Assembly (NCBI GenBank): GCA_949358305.1
Contig: OX442323.1
Coordinates: forward strand, 4,092,001 to 4,156,000
Length of the DNA: 64,000 bases
DNA from: Strigamia acuminata
Lineage: Eukaryota; Arthropoda; Chilopoda; Geophilomorpha; Linotaeniidae
Reading direction: 5' to 3'
Shown here: piece after piece, positions 11,105-22,089 of the stretch
Layout of the letters: every line of letters starts with the position of its first letter
How positions within the stretch are numbered: position 1 is the stretch's first letter
The notes under the pieces: generated by a model
Seen by the model: only the letters and a program-made list of their open reading frames with translations
What the model was told of the DNA's origin: nothing
The model's database searches: none
Position numbers and translations under genes: made by a program

Positions 11105-11432
11105 TGTTAAGATATAGCATGTATTGGTAATAGCTTTATATGTCGTATTATCAAGCGACATCCTGTTCTGTATTCTACTAATTGTTTACACGTATTTGCG
11201 TTTAGCTTTTCAAGTATTATTGATGCTTTGTTTACATGTGTATCTTTAACTTTATGCCACTAGGTGGCTCTCTGTATGTAACTGATGAATCATATATTAT
11301 AGTTCATTAAACTCTCACTTGATGTGATGCTTCACACCTGTAAACACCTGATCTCTTTTCTGCTGCTTTTGGAGTTTTTCCAAACCACTGTCACTAGACA
11401 TTATCCACACAATTTAGGATCACTATTTAACA
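11105..11432 (+). repeat. Copia-B 5' LTR
   Basis: 328 bp, TG...CA; near-identical to 16652-16979. Confidence 0.95.
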
Positions 11433-11433
11433 A

Positions 11434-11444
11434 GGTTATGGGCC
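11434..11444 (+). other. Copia-B primer binding site
   Basis: GGTTATGGGCC one base after the LTR complements the anticodon-stem region of initiator tRNA-Met, the internal tRNA-half primer known for Drosophila copia. Confidence 0.75.
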
Positions 11445-12186
11445 GCAATATAGCAGGAAAAACGTCCAGAGTGAGTGCAAAGCAGTATGAGTCTGTTGAA
11501 GGTCAGCAGTGAAGTTTTCCTCATAAATCCAAAATGGCGGCGCCCATGATGGATGTGGACAATCCGTGTTCGTGCAATGGATCCATGGTTTTGGAGGCTA
11601 ATCCTGGTCATCAAACAGCGCAGGATAACTAATTGGGTTCGAACAATATTAAACTCTTATCTTATACGTTTATTTTCCCGTTTTTCGGACGATTTTTGAC
11701 AATATCGCGAGGCGCGATACGAATCGTCGACGTGACGTGGATGTTTCGTCTGGAATACGAATTCAGCGGGCAATACACAACATTTTCTCGACAACCACAC
11801 GTGAAGTGTGAACGAGGATTTCGGGGACGGATAAGTGGACGGAATTTGAGAGTAAAACGGCGGACAATTGCAGAACGAACGCGCAGGACGCACACGACCC
11901 GAGAATCGACAGTTTTCTGGACAATAAGAACACTAACAAACGAGGAAATATCAACACAACACCTGGAAGAATAGAACTTTTTGTTTACCAGTGTTTATTT
12001 CGAATAATATGCCAATATTACTAGTTATTTAAGTTGATTAGTTGAGTGTTGTGATAGGATTTACTAACATAATTGTAAGAGCTAACTACACTGCACCTAG
12101 TTGCGAGTAACAGTATTCCAAAGTGGTTTTTGAGCGTATAAGTGTGTGTGTGAAGTGTTTTTCAAGCACGGGACGGTTAATTCAAC
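11445..12186 (+). other. Copia-B leader
   Basis: About 740 bp of untranslated leader between the primer site and the gag ATG. Short overlapping frames on both strands here have no recognisable domain and I regard them as chance. Confidence 0.6.
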
Positions 12187-12831
12187 ATGGAAACGGACAA
12201 ACTAGAAAGGAAAATCACCCTTTTGAACAGAGACAATTACGATGCATGGAAGCAACAGATGAAGGTTCTTTTGATGCACCACGGGTGTTGGGCATTTGCG
12301 GAAGGGACCGAGGAGGCTTTAGCACCAGGAGCATCTTGGCGGGACCGCTCGGACTTTAAGTTACGACAAGGGAGAGCTTTTAGCCTGATTTACTATGCCA
12401 TAGAAGAGCAGTATCACGAGTTGCTCAGCGGGACAGATGACGCCAAGAAAGCTTGGACAACACTTAAAGCCAATTTTGAACCGGTCTCGAGAGCGAGGAT
12501 AATTCGTTTGTTGGACGAATTTTTCAGCTTGAAATTCGATCCGAACTCGGAAACAATTGGAGTTTTCGCGGCAAAAATAAGGAATGCTGCAAAGAAGCTC
12601 GCCGATGTAAAGCATAAACTGGATGACTTGTATCAAGCCTTCCAGCTCATCAGATATTTGCCCCAGGAGTACCAGTCCATCGTCCAGGCCATCTACAGAT
12701 GGGAGGACGTGAATTTCACTTTGGAGAAAGTGGAGACGGAACTTGTAGCGGAAGAAGGGCGTCTCGCTCAACAGAGACGAGATTCAGGGGCCAATAATAG
12801 ACGCCTTCAGCACAGGTCCCACCAACGCTAA
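12187..12831 (+). CDS. Copia-B Gag (N-terminal part)
   Basis: 214 codons starting METDKLERKITLLNRDNY, the usual start of copia Gag with the UBN2 region following. It stops at TAA 12829-12831 before the zinc knuckle. The knuckle (CFRCSQHGHWAKDC, near 12998-13037) lies in the next (+1) frame together with Pol. The frame change must occur between the last upstream stop of the Pol frame (12746-12748) and 12831, a window of about 80 bases. A one-base deletion is the simplest explanation; programmed +1 shifting cannot be excluded. Confidence 0.85.
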   Translation: METDKLERKITLLNRDNYDAWKQQMKVLLMHHGCWAFAEGTEEALAPGASWRDRSDFKLRQGRAFSLIYYAIEEQYHELLSGTDDAKKAWTTLKANFEPVSRARIIRLLDEFFSLKFDPNSETIGVFAAKIRNAAKKLADVKHKLDDLYQAFQLIRYLPQEYQSIVQAIYRWEDVNFTLEKVETELVAEEGRLAQQRRDSGANNRRLQHRSHQR

Positions 12832-15800
12832 AAATAGTGAAAACTCTTCAAAACCTCAACAACAACAAGGAAATTTTGGACAAAGTAACCGAGGCTACCA
12901 GGGCAGACAAAGGGGCAGCAAATCAAATTATCGGGGAGGAAGAAACACAAGAGGAAATTTTCGAGGGAATACGACCGGGTCAACGGGACGGGGGCCGTGT
13001 TTTCGGTGCAGCCAGCACGGACATTGGGCTAAGGATTGCACAGCTCAAATACAACAAGTGCCGAACAGCAATATGAAGTCCAATACGGTCGAAGAACTCG
13101 ATACCGAGATGCTGGATGTTGGTTTCCTCACGGAATTGAGTAAAGAAGAGATGTTGCAATGCAGTGGAACCAGCAATTGTTGGATTTATGACACAGGGGC
13201 AACAGGACATTTTTGTAAAGACAAAACTCAATTTCACAACTTTAAAGAAACCACAGGAACAATCAGTCAAGCCGACAAGAAAACACTCATCCAAATACAA
13301 GGAGTTGGAGATGTGCGCATAATGTGCTTAGTTGGAACTGAAACGATTCCAATAACACTAAAGAAAGTTTATTATGCACCGGACTTGAGAAGAAACTTAT
13401 TATCGGGGCCGTGCATCGACGAAGCACGATGCAGAGTCGCAATTGGTGCAGGATTGGTGAAGATTTTCGATCCACAATGGAAAAGACAACTAATGCAAGG
13501 AGTTAAAAAGGATCGACTCTACTATATCCAAATTAGCGATGAGAAGCCCGACATTGAGAAATTGAAAGAAATGGAGACAAACAAGGCGAATACTAGTGAA
13601 GAAAAGAAACAACAACCCGCTGGACTAAGCAAAACAACGTCCAATCCAGAAGAGGCACGACTTTGGTACGAGCGACTTGGACATATTCATTTTCCTAGTG
13701 TGCAACAAATGAGCAAAACAGAAGCTGTAATTGGATTGCCGATGCTCGACGTGCCGATCACGCAGTGTGATGTGTGCACACTTGCGAAGAAGAAATCAGT
13801 GTCGCACAAGTCAATTCCGGGAATTAGGTCGAAGGGGCCGCTGGAACTTTTGCACATGGACGTGTGCGGGGCGTTTGGAACCCCTACACTATCAGGGAAC
13901 AGATATTTCCTCACTATCACGGATGACTATTCACGATACTCGACAGTATATCTGATGAAACAAAAGGACGAGGTATTCGAGTTGTTTAAGAAGCATGTCA
14001 AACGAATTGAGCGCTTACTCGGAAAATCGATTTTGGCAATACGAACAGACAATGGGATGGAGTTCTGTTCCAACAAATTCGGACAGTACCTTGAGGAACA
14101 AGGAATTGCACACGAGAGAACAAACGCGTACACGCCAGTCCAGAACGGTGTTTCTGAAAGATTAAACCAGACATTGGCGAATGGGATGCGAGCTCTTGTG
14201 TACGATGCACAATTGGAGCACCGATTTTGGGGTGAAGCAATTTTAACATTTAACTACCTCAGGAACAGAATTGCCAAGTTAAATTCCGAGAAAACGCCAA
14301 TGGAACTTTATTATGGCCGAAAACCATCTTTGCGTCATTTGAGAAAGTTTGGAAGTCTCTGCTTTGTGCAGAAGAAAGTACGAGACGGAAAGATAGATAA
14401 CAAGGGCATACATGGAATTATGCTCGGGTATTCAAGGATTACCAAAGGATATAGGATTTGGCTGCCAGAATTTTCAAAAGTCATAGAAACAAGCGACGTT
14501 AAATTCGTGGAAAGCAAGCGCGGAGTTGAAGGCGTGCTGGGCCTACCGGAGAAGTACACCACTTACATTGACAATTTAAATGACAATTTGGAAAATGATG
14601 ATCGTCAATACTACTCCGACGAGGACGTTAGACCACCGCTACCTCCGCCGCAGCCTAAGAAGGAGATAGAAGAAGTTTTTCATCCTATTAAATTGAAGTT
14701 TCGGCTGCCGGAAGAAAAACTGCGAGCAAAACCACCAGCTGTCACGCCACAAGCAAGGACAGAAGCTCCAAATCCAGTTCATACTATACCTCCACTTGTA
14801 TGGAAGAAGATTGAGAAGATTAGACCCACTGGACAAAAGGACCTGGAATACAAGATTGAGGGATATGAAATACCTAAATTGCGCTCAATACCAGATGTTA
14901 AACGCTACTGTGCTGAGCACAATCTTAATGTTCCAGAACACCTTTTTGAAGACAAAAGGAAGAAGAAGCCATCTGAATCGAATGCAACTGCAGATATTTC
15001 TAACTTGGATCCGGATGATACAAGCTTCGATTTCGAGGCGTACCACCTGGAAGTTTGCATTCCTACGCGTTTTGAGCAAATCGCCGACTTGCCCGAAAAG
15101 AGAGAATGGAACCATGCGATGTGCGACGAAATCAATACAATGCACGAGCGTGAGGTGTGGGAGTTGGTTCCACCACCACCGGATACGAAAGTCATTGGAT
15201 GTAGATGGATTTATACTGTTAAATCCGACGAGAGAGGTGAAATTGCAAGATATAAGGCCAGACTTGTGGCACAAGGCTTCTCACAAGTCTATGGCGACTC
15301 GTATGAAGAAACTTTCTCGCCGGTTGTTGACTTCTCGATCGTCCGCTTCATGTTCACGCTGCTCGTCTGCATGTTGAAGTGGTCCTACGTTCAAGCGGAT
15401 GTGAAATGCGCATATCTTTACGCGAAGTTGCACAAAACGATTTACATGCGCCAACCAAAGGGTTTTATCGTACCAGGAAAGGAAAACTACGTTTGCAGAC
15501 TCCTTCGTGCGATATACGGCCTGCACCAGTCTGGGAGAGAATGGGGCATAGAATTGGAAGACACCCTGTTGAAGCTTGGCCTGGAGCACGTGAATTGGTG
15601 TAACTGCGTATATAAGTGGAAAAATGTTGCATATTTAATCGTGTACGTTGACGATATCGTTGTTTTCGGCAAACAACTCGAAGACGCAATCAGCGTACTC
15701 GATATGATAAAGACACAATTCGACATTGTAATTCTGGGACAGACGAAGAAGCTCTTGGGAGTTGAGTTCTGCTCACACAATCAACGAATGGTTTTACACC

Positions 15801-16633
15801 AGAGATCTTACGTTGATAAGGTTCTCATCAAATTCAAGAATCATTTACAACTTGTAAAAGTCAGATCTCAGCCAATGACCAAGACAACCATTCTTACCAA
15901 ACAACAATGCCCAGATACCTTGGAACACTTCAAGTTAATGGAGGGAGTACCATACCGAAGTCTGCTCGGATGTTTGGCCTTTATCGCATCGCGAACGAGA
16001 CCGGACATGACATACGCCGTCAACATCCTGAGCCAGTTCCAATCTAATCCTGGATGGGATCACTGGATCGTGTTGCTAGATCTACTAAGTTATTTGCGAA
16101 CAACAAGGAACTTTGGCCTAATGCTATATCCGAATGATCGAATTGAAGTCATCGGTTATAGTGACTCGGACTATGCGAATAACAGGGATGATCGTATTTC
16201 TGTAGGAGGAACTCTAATAACTCTGGGGAATTCACCCATTTATTGGAGGACCTTCAAGCAAAGGAATGTTACACTCTCGACCATGGAGGCGGAGTATGTG
16301 GCCCTCACGGAGACAGTGAAGGATTATATTTGGATCGTCAGGGTCTTACTCGAGATCATGCCCGACGTCGCAAACAAGTTCTATCATCGAATTCTTTGCG
16401 ACAACATCTCAACCGTAGATTTTACGAAATCCTGCGTAGAGAATCGAAAGACTAAACATATCGATATCCGATATCACTTCATTTGCGAACTCGTCAGACG
16501 AGATAACCTCCAAATCGTGCATGTCGGAACGAAGTCTAATTGGGCAGATATTTTCACTAAGTCTGTGGATAAAACGGATCTTATCCATTTTTGCAATCGG
16601 TTTCTAGTTGATATAAATTTCCTACTAGCTTGA
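12749..16633 (+). CDS. Copia-B Pol with Gag zinc knuckle
   Basis: Open without interruption from 12749; the first ATG of the frame is at 13073, so expression must come by frameshift from Gag. In order: Gln/Gly/Arg-rich linker; CCHC knuckle CFRCSQHGHWAKDC; protease YDTGATGHF; GAG-pre-integrase (YERLGHIHF, CDVC); integrase with RTDNGMEF and the Glu of GVSERLNQ; reverse transcriptase YVDDIVVFG; RNase H YSDSDYANNRDDR; C-terminal THKHIDIRYH-type end. All catalytic residues I looked for are present. Confidence 0.9.
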   Translation, partial: RKKGVSLNRDEIQGPIIDAFSTGPTNAKNSENSSKPQQQQGNFGQSNRGYQGRQRGSKSNYRGGRNTRGNFRGNTTGSTGRGPCFRCSQHGHWAKDCTAQIQQVPNSNMKSNTVEELDTEMLDVGFLTELSKEEMLQCSGTSNCWIYDTGATGHFCKDKTQFHNFKETTGTISQADKKTLIQIQGVGDVRIMCLVGTETIPITLKKVYYAPDLRRNLLSGPCIDEARCRVAIGAGLVKIFDPQWKRQLMQGVKKDRLYYIQISDEKPDIEKLKEMETNKANTSEEKKQQPAGLSKTTSNPEEARLWYERLGHIHFPSVQQMSKTEAVIGLPMLDVPITQCDVCTLAKKKSVSHKSIPGIRSKGPLELLHMDVCGAFGTPTLSGNRYFLTITDDYSRYSTVYLMKQKDEVFELFKKHVKRIERLLGKSILAIRTDNGMEFCSNKFGQYLEEQGIAHERTNAYTPVQNGVSERLNQTLANGMRALVYDAQLEHRFWGEAILTFNYLRNRIAKLNSEKTPMELYYGRKPSLRHLRKFGSLCFVQKKVRDGKIDNKGIHGIMLGYSRITKGYRIWLPEFSKVIETSDVKFVESKRGVEGVLGLPEKYTTYIDNLNDNLENDDRQYYSDEDVRPPLPPPQPKKEIEEVFHPIKLKFRLPEEKLRAKPPAVTPQARTEAPNPVHTIPPLVWKKIEKIRPTGQKDLEYKIEGYEIPKLRSIPDVKRYCAEHNLNVPEHLFEDKRKKKPSESNATADISNLDPDDTSFDFEAYHLEVCIPTRFEQIADLPEKREWNHAMCDEINTMHEREVWELVPPPPDTKVIGCRWIYTVKSDERGEIARYKARLVAQGFSQVYGDSYEETFSPVVDFSIVRFMFTLLVCMLKWSYVQADVKCAYLYAKLHKTIYMRQPKGFIVPGKENYVCRLLRAIYGLHQSGREWGIELEDTLLKLGLEHVNWCNCVYKWKNVAYLIVYVDDIVVFGKQLEDAISVLDMIKTQFDIVILGQTKKLLGVEFCSHNQRMVLHQRSYVDKVLIKFKNHLQLVKVRSQPMTKTTILTKQQCPDTLEHFKLMEGVPYRSLLGCLAFIASRTRPDMTYAVNILSQFQSNPGWDHWIVLLDLLSYLRTTRNFGLMLYPNDRIEVIGYSDSDYANNRDDRISVGGTLITLGNSPIYWRTFKQRNVTLSTMEAEYVALTETVKDYIWIVRVLLEIMPDVANKFYHRILCDNISTVDFTKSCVENRKTKHIDIRYHFICELVRRDNLQIVHVGTKSNWADIFTKSVDKTDLIHFCNRFLVDINFLLA

Positions 16634-16639
16634 TTATAC

Positions 16640-16651
16640 GAGGGGGCCGAT
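16640..16651 (+). other. Copia-B polypurine tract
   Basis: GAGGGGGCCGAT immediately before the 3' LTR. The same tract precedes the LTRs of Copia-C and Copia-D, so the three belong to one lineage. Confidence 0.7.
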
Positions 16652-16979
16652 TGTTAAGATATAGCATGTATTGGTAATAGCTTTATATGTCGTATTATCA
16701 AGCGACATCCTGTTCTGTATTCTACTAATTGTTTACACGTATTTGCGTTTAGCTTTTCAAGTATTATTGATGCTTTGTTTACATGTGTATCTTTAACTTT
16801 ATGCCACTAGGTGGCTCTCTGTATGTAACTGATGAATCATATATTATAGTTCATTAAACTCTCACTTGATGTGATGTTTCACACCTGTAAACACCTGATC
16901 TCTTTTCTGCTGCTTTTGGAGTTTTTCCAAACCACTGTCACTAGACATTATCCACACAATTTAGGATCACTATTTAACA
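16652..16979 (+). repeat. Copia-B 3' LTR
   Basis: 328 bp; one difference seen from the 5' LTR; followed by target duplication GTCTT. Confidence 0.95.
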
Positions 16980-17127
16980 GTCTTTTCCTATTCATAACGT
17001 GTTTGTTATGATTTGATGCATTATACGTGCATAAAGCACGTTTTATTATAGTTTAGCCAATTATATAACTTGTTTTCATTATATTGCTTGAAGTATCAAG
17101 CAGATTGTAACTTAAATATGTTCCGTT

Positions 17128-17680
17128 AATAGTGAGTTTGCGGTTGCCAATTGTTCCTTATAATTATGAGTTACAAGCTCATAATTATAATTATAATTCC
17201 TTCTTGAAATAGGCACTTGCGGTACAATAAACATTTTATAAATTATACTTATAAATACCATGTGAACAGTACAAATCTCTTGCATGTAATGGTAGAACAA
17301 ATCCATATGCAAAAGAAAATGAAAATCTGTAGTTTTACTAATTTGACAGTTTTCAGACATGAAATTGTCTTCCAGTTCATTTATTTGCTTACCTGGAATG
17401 ATTTTAGTTGTTTCTATCCTTCGATGGCAGAAAGAAATTGTGATTGAGGCTGATTGTTGAAACAGGTCAGGCAGCCATTTTGAATTTCTATTAGCACCAT
17501 CAGCGCCATTTGCAATAGTGGGAGGAGCTTAAAATAGTGTTAAGCGATCTGATTGGCTCCCTTATTTTACAAAATAGTGTAAAAATTGAGGAGTTACGTT
17601 ATGTTATAAGTCCAATTTTATAATTATGAGCTTGTAACTCATAATTATAAGGAACAATTGGCAACCGCAAACTCACTATT
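17128..17680. mobile_element. MITE with about 63-bp terminal inverted repeats
   Basis: A 553-bp element whose first about 63 bases (AATAGTGAGTTTGCGG...) recur as reverse complement at the right end. Each arm contains its own smaller palindrome around TTATAATTATGAG. TGTTCCG occurs just outside both ends and may be the target duplication. No coding capacity. Confidence 0.8.
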
Positions 17681-17741
17681 GTGTTCCGGCACTAGGTGTC
17701 GTTCCTGTATCTTTTGTTAACCAAGATGGCTTCAGTTCTAG

Positions 17742-18332
17742 TCTAACCCGGGATGGGACCATTGGGTCGTGCTGTTAGAGCTACTTAGCTATTTAAGAAC
17801 AACAAAGGACCTTGGACTGATGTTGTTCCCAAACAACCAAATAGAAGTTATTGGCTATAGCGATTCGGATTACGCCAACAATCGCGATGATCGAATTTCT
17901 GTTGGCGGAACCCTTATAACATTGGGCAGCGCACCCATCAATTGGAGGACATTTAAGCAGCGTAACGTGACGCTTTCAACCATGGAAGCGGAATATGTGG
18001 CCCTCACAGAAACAGTGAAAGATTTTATATGGTTTCTCAGAGTGCTAAATGAGATCGTCCCTGACTTGGCAAACAAATTCTATCACAGAGTGTTGTGTGA
18101 TAACATTCCTTCCGTCGACTTTACCAAATCGAATATCGAAAATCGGAAAACAAAACACATCGACGTGAGATACCATTTCATACGGGAACTCGTCAAAGGG
18201 GAGAATCTCCAAGTGGTACATGTAGGGACAAAATCAAATTTTGCTGACATATTCACAAAGTCGGTCGATAAAACCGACTTAACACAATTTTGCAATCGAT
18301 TTTTGATTAACCTTAACACGTTAAGCGCTTGA
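17742..18332 (+). pseudogene. Copia-C: 3' end of pol (RNase H)
   Basis: In frame with Copia-B pol from SNPGWDHW onward and about 80% identical by eye: reverse transcriptase/RNase H connection, YSDSDYANNRDDR, TMEAEYVAL, NRKTKHIDVRYHFIRE, then a normal stop. Everything upstream of the RNase H region is missing, so it is a 5'-truncated remnant. Confidence 0.9.
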
Positions 18333-18350
18333 TTATACGAGGGGGCCGAT

Positions 18351-18667
18351 TGTTAGCTAATTATGTTTATTAACCCCTCTATAATTGTATCGTATTATCA
18401 ATCGACATTGTTCTTACTTTGTTCATTGTATTCATTTGTGTTCGCATTTAACATTGCATGTATTTGCGATCACTTCAGTGTACTATTGCTATGTCATGCC
18501 AACAGGTGGCATTGTATACCCAAGGCGGTCACATGACATCAGAATAAACTCACTTTATGTTCTGCTTTGATTCACTTAACATCTCGTGTATTTATTTCCA
18601 CAAACGGAGTTTTTCCACACCACTGCGGACTTATTGAATTTACACTACTTTCCACTACGATTCAACA
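18351..18667 (+). repeat. Copia-C 3' LTR
   Basis: 317-bp LTR, TG...CA, preceded by the GAGGGGGCCGAT tract. Its final CA is directly followed by the 8-bp satellite. Confidence 0.88.
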
Positions 18668-19312
18668 AATACCGGAATACCGGAATACCGGAATACCGGA
18701 ATACCGGAATACCGGAATACCGGAATACCGGAATACCGGAATACCGGAATACCGGAATACCGGAATACCGGAATACCGGAATACCGGAATACCGGAATAC
18801 CGGAATACCGGAATACCGGAATACCGGAATACCGGAATACCGGAATACCGGAATACCGGAATACCGGAATACCGGAATACCGGAATACCGGAATACCGGA
18901 ATACCGGAATACCGGAATACCGGAATACCGGAATACCGGAATACCGGAATACCGGAATACCGGAATACCGGAATACCGGAATACCGGAATACCGGAATAC
19001 CGGAATACCGGAATACCGGAATACCGGAATACCGGAATACCGGAATACCGGAATACCGGAATACCGGAATACCGGAATACCGGAATACCGGAATACCGGA
19101 ATACCGGAATACCGGAATACCGGAATACCGGAATACCGGAATACCGGAATACCGGAATACCGGAATACCGGAATACCGGAATACCGGAATACCGGAATAC
19201 CGGAATACCGGAATACCGGAATACCGGAATACCGGAATACCGGAATACCGGAATACCGGAATACCGGAATACCGGAATACCGGAATACCGGAATACCGGA
19301 ATACCGGAATAC
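18668..19312. repeat. 8-bp satellite (AATACCGG) x about 80.6
   Basis: 645 bp of perfect tandem AATACCGG, 80 full units plus a final AATAC, with no variant unit seen. It lies exactly between the terminal CA of the Copia-C LTR and the terminal TG of the inverted Copia-D LTR. Because 3 x 8 = 24, all frames translate as an 8-residue repeat (YRNTGIPE); this is an artefact, not a protein. Confidence 0.97.
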
Positions 19313-19630
19313 TGTTGGTTTTAGCAATAAAACTTGTGTATAAATCTGCAGTGGTGTAGAAATTCATTAGTAGTTGGAATAAAAGACATAGTCATTCATG
19401 GTCAAAAGCAAAACAGTAAGTGAGAATTTATTCTCTGCAATCACATGACCCAAAGGTATACAGTGCCACCTAGTGGGTGAAATACAAAGTATAAATGTAA
19501 ACAAATGCCGTGTGCATTTACACGGCCAAGAGTCAAAGTAATACATCGAACAGAGATAATACGATATGGTTAAATATACATGGCAATTAAATATATACAC
19601 CAACGGATAAGTACATGCAATATTCTAACA
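19313..19630 (-). repeat. Copia-D 3' LTR
   Basis: 318-bp LTR on the minus strand, related to those of Copia-B and -C (shared ...AGGTGGCA... block and the same purine tract next to it, GGCCCCCTCG on the plus strand). Confidence 0.85.
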
Positions 19631-19660
19631 TTCGGCCCCCTCGTATTATCAGGCGCTTAA

Positions 19661-20092
19661 CCCTTCCAACCCTGAGATGGGTCATTTTGTGACCCCGTTT
19701 TAAAAAAATCATTTTTTTTATAAGAAATAATTTTTTTTTTCATCTGATTTTTGCTGACTATTCTTTTGAAACATCACTAGACACTATACCACAGTTGAAA
19801 TTTTTTTAATTTTTTAAGTTTTTTTATAATTTGAACTCAAAGTTCAACTGGGTCAAAAAAGACCCATCTTAGGAGTCCAAAGGTCATAAATGATGATCAT
19901 CAGCAGGCTCCGCTAATTTCAATCATGTCCACCACGTCCATATGGCGTTCACTACATGTGTAGTTAATCTAACCCCATTGGCTAGATGTTAGGAATTCCC
20001 TAAAACCCGGATCTTGCGCATGCGCAGAATCTGGGTCATATAATGCCCATCTTAGGGAGAGATGGGAGGCAAATTCTTTCGGGTTGGAAGGG
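19661..20092. mobile_element. piggyBac-type MITE with TTAA target
   Basis: A 432-bp insertion bounded by TTAA on both sides (19657-19660, 20093-20096) with inverted ends CCCTTCCAACCC and GGGTTGGAAGGG. It interrupts the last codons of Copia-D pol; removing it restores the expected C-terminus shared with Copia-B and -C. No transposase. Confidence 0.92.
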
Positions 20093-22055
20093 TTAAGAGA
20101 CTCGAATCAATTAGGAAACGATTACAGAATTGTACAAGGTCAGCTTTGTCCACCGACTTTGTAAAAATATCCGCGAAATTACATTTTGTCCCTACATGTA
20201 CGATTTGGAGATTGTTTTTCTTTACGAGTTCACGAATAAAGTGGTATCTAATGTCTATGTGTTTGGTCTTGCGATTTTCAACGTTGGATTTGGTAAAATC
20301 GACCGCTGAAATGTTATCACACATGACATGATGATAAAACTTGTCAGCCAAATCCGGGACAATTTCGTGTAAGACCCTTACAATCCAGATGTAGTCCTTT
20401 ACAGTTTCCGTAAGGGCCACATATTCTGCCTCCATGGTCGACAGTGTAACGTTCCTTTGCTTGAAGGTCCTCCAGTAAATGGGTGCGCTCCCCAACGTCA
20501 CGAGAGTCCCTCCAACTGAGATCCGATCGTCTCTGTTATTGGCGTAATCGGAGTCACTATATCCAATGACTTCAATCCGATTGTTTGGAAACAACATCAA
20601 TCCAAGATTTTTGGTTGTCCTCAGATAACTGAGTAGGTCAAGCAACGCGATCCAATGATCCCAGCCTGGATTAGATTGGAATTGACTTAGGATATTCACA
20701 GCGTAGGTGATGTCGGGTCTTGTCCGTGACGCAATAAATGCTAAACATCCAAGCAGATTCCTATATGGGATTCTTTCCATTATTTTCAAATCTCCAATTG
20801 TCTCCGGACATTGTTTTTTCGTAAGGATCGTCGACTTTATCATCGGCTGTGATCTGATTTTCACTGGTCTTAAATGTTCTTCGAATTTTAGCAAGACTTT
20901 GCTAACGTACGATCTCTGGTGTAAGACCATATGTTGTCCATGGGGATAGAATTCGACTCCTAGTAGTTTTCTCGTCTGTTCCAAAATGACTAAATCAAAC
21001 TGGGTTTTGATCATATTAAGTACATTCATCGTGTCCTCGTACTGTTTTCCAAAAACGACAATGTCATCGACGTACACAATTAGGTATGCAATATTTCCAT
21101 ATTTATAGACGCAATTGCACCAATTCACGTGTTGCAATCCAAGTCCTAACAGGGTGTCTTCTAATTCAATGCCCCATTCTCTACCCGACTGATGCAAACC
21201 ATATATCGCACGAAGAAGTCTGCATACGTAGTTTTCTTTGCCTTTACAGACAAATCCCTTCGGTTGGCGCATATATATGGTTTTATGCAACTTTGCATAG
21301 AGATAGGCGCACTTCACGTCGGCCTGAATATAGCTCCATTTCAACATACAAACTAGCAACGTAAACATGAATCGAACAATCGAAAAGTCCACCACAGGCG
21401 AGAATGTCTCTTCGTACGATTCTCCGTATACTTGGGAGAAGCCCTGCGCCACGAGTCTCGCTTTATAACGTGCAATTTCTTGTTTGTCGTTCTGTTTTAC
21501 AGTGTAAATCCACTTGCAGCCTATGATTTTCGTATCAGGTGGTGGGGGAACTAATTCCCATACTTCTCGTTCATGCATCGTGTCGATTTCGTCGCACATT
21601 GCTTGGTCCCATTCCTCCTTTTCAGGTAGCTTTGCTATCTCCTCAAAACGTGTAGGTATGCGAACCTCAAGATGATTAGCTTCAAAATCGAGTGTCAACT
21701 CATCTATGTCCAAGTCGGAATAATCCGCTGTCACATTCGATTCAGACGGTTTCTTCTTTCTCTTGTCCTCGAAAAGGTGCTCGGGAACAAGGAGATTGTG
21801 GTCCGCACAATAGCGCTTGACGTCTGGTATCGAGCGTAGCTTTGGTTTATCGTATCCAACGATCCTATACTCAATATCCTTTTGTCCCGTCGGCCTAACT
21901 TTTTCTGTCTTCCTCCAGACGAGTGCAGGTATCGTCGCAACTGGATTCACAGGTGCTTGTCCAGGTTGCGGCAAAACATTTGGGTATTTCACTCCTGGCA
22001 GGTTAGGTCGCAGTTTTTCGTCCGGCAATCTAAATTTCAGTTTAAATTGCGGCAA
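20052..22055 (-). pseudogene. Copia-D: 3' half of pol (RT-RNase H)
   Basis: 667 codons on the minus strand homologous to Copia-B pol from the KLKFRLPDEKL linker through the reverse transcriptase (YVDDIVVFG) and RNase H (YSDSDYANNRDDR). Gag, protease and integrase are missing; homology fades by about 22080. The final residues of the frame, after NRFLIDSSLL, are encoded by the piggyBac-type MITE. A 5'-truncated copy, inverted relative to Copia-B and -C. Confidence 0.92.
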
Positions 22056-22089
22056 TTCTTTTTTTACGCCTTGGTGTTGAAAGACGGTT

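Larger units (their letters stand above)
11105..16979 (+). mobile_element. Copia-B: full-length Ty1/copia retrotransposon
   Basis: 5.9-kb element with 328-bp LTRs (11105-11432 and 16652-16979) that differ at one base I could find (C/T in GATGTGATGYTTC), and a perfect 5-bp target duplication GTCTT (11100-11104, 16980-16984). It has a classic copia primer site and polypurine tract. Gag and Pol are in different frames, which either inactivates it or requires a +1 frameshift. Its pol is the intact reference for the truncated relatives Copia-C and Copia-D nearby. Confidence 0.95.

Noticed and set aside
11633-11974. 113-codon frame in the Copia-B leader
   Set aside because: Composition is random, competing frames exist on the other strand, and copia elements have no gene there.
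18567-19367. Four long open frames made of an 8-residue repeat on both strands
   Set aside because: Pure product of the 8-bp satellite, which has no stop in several frames; includes LTR sequence at the ends.
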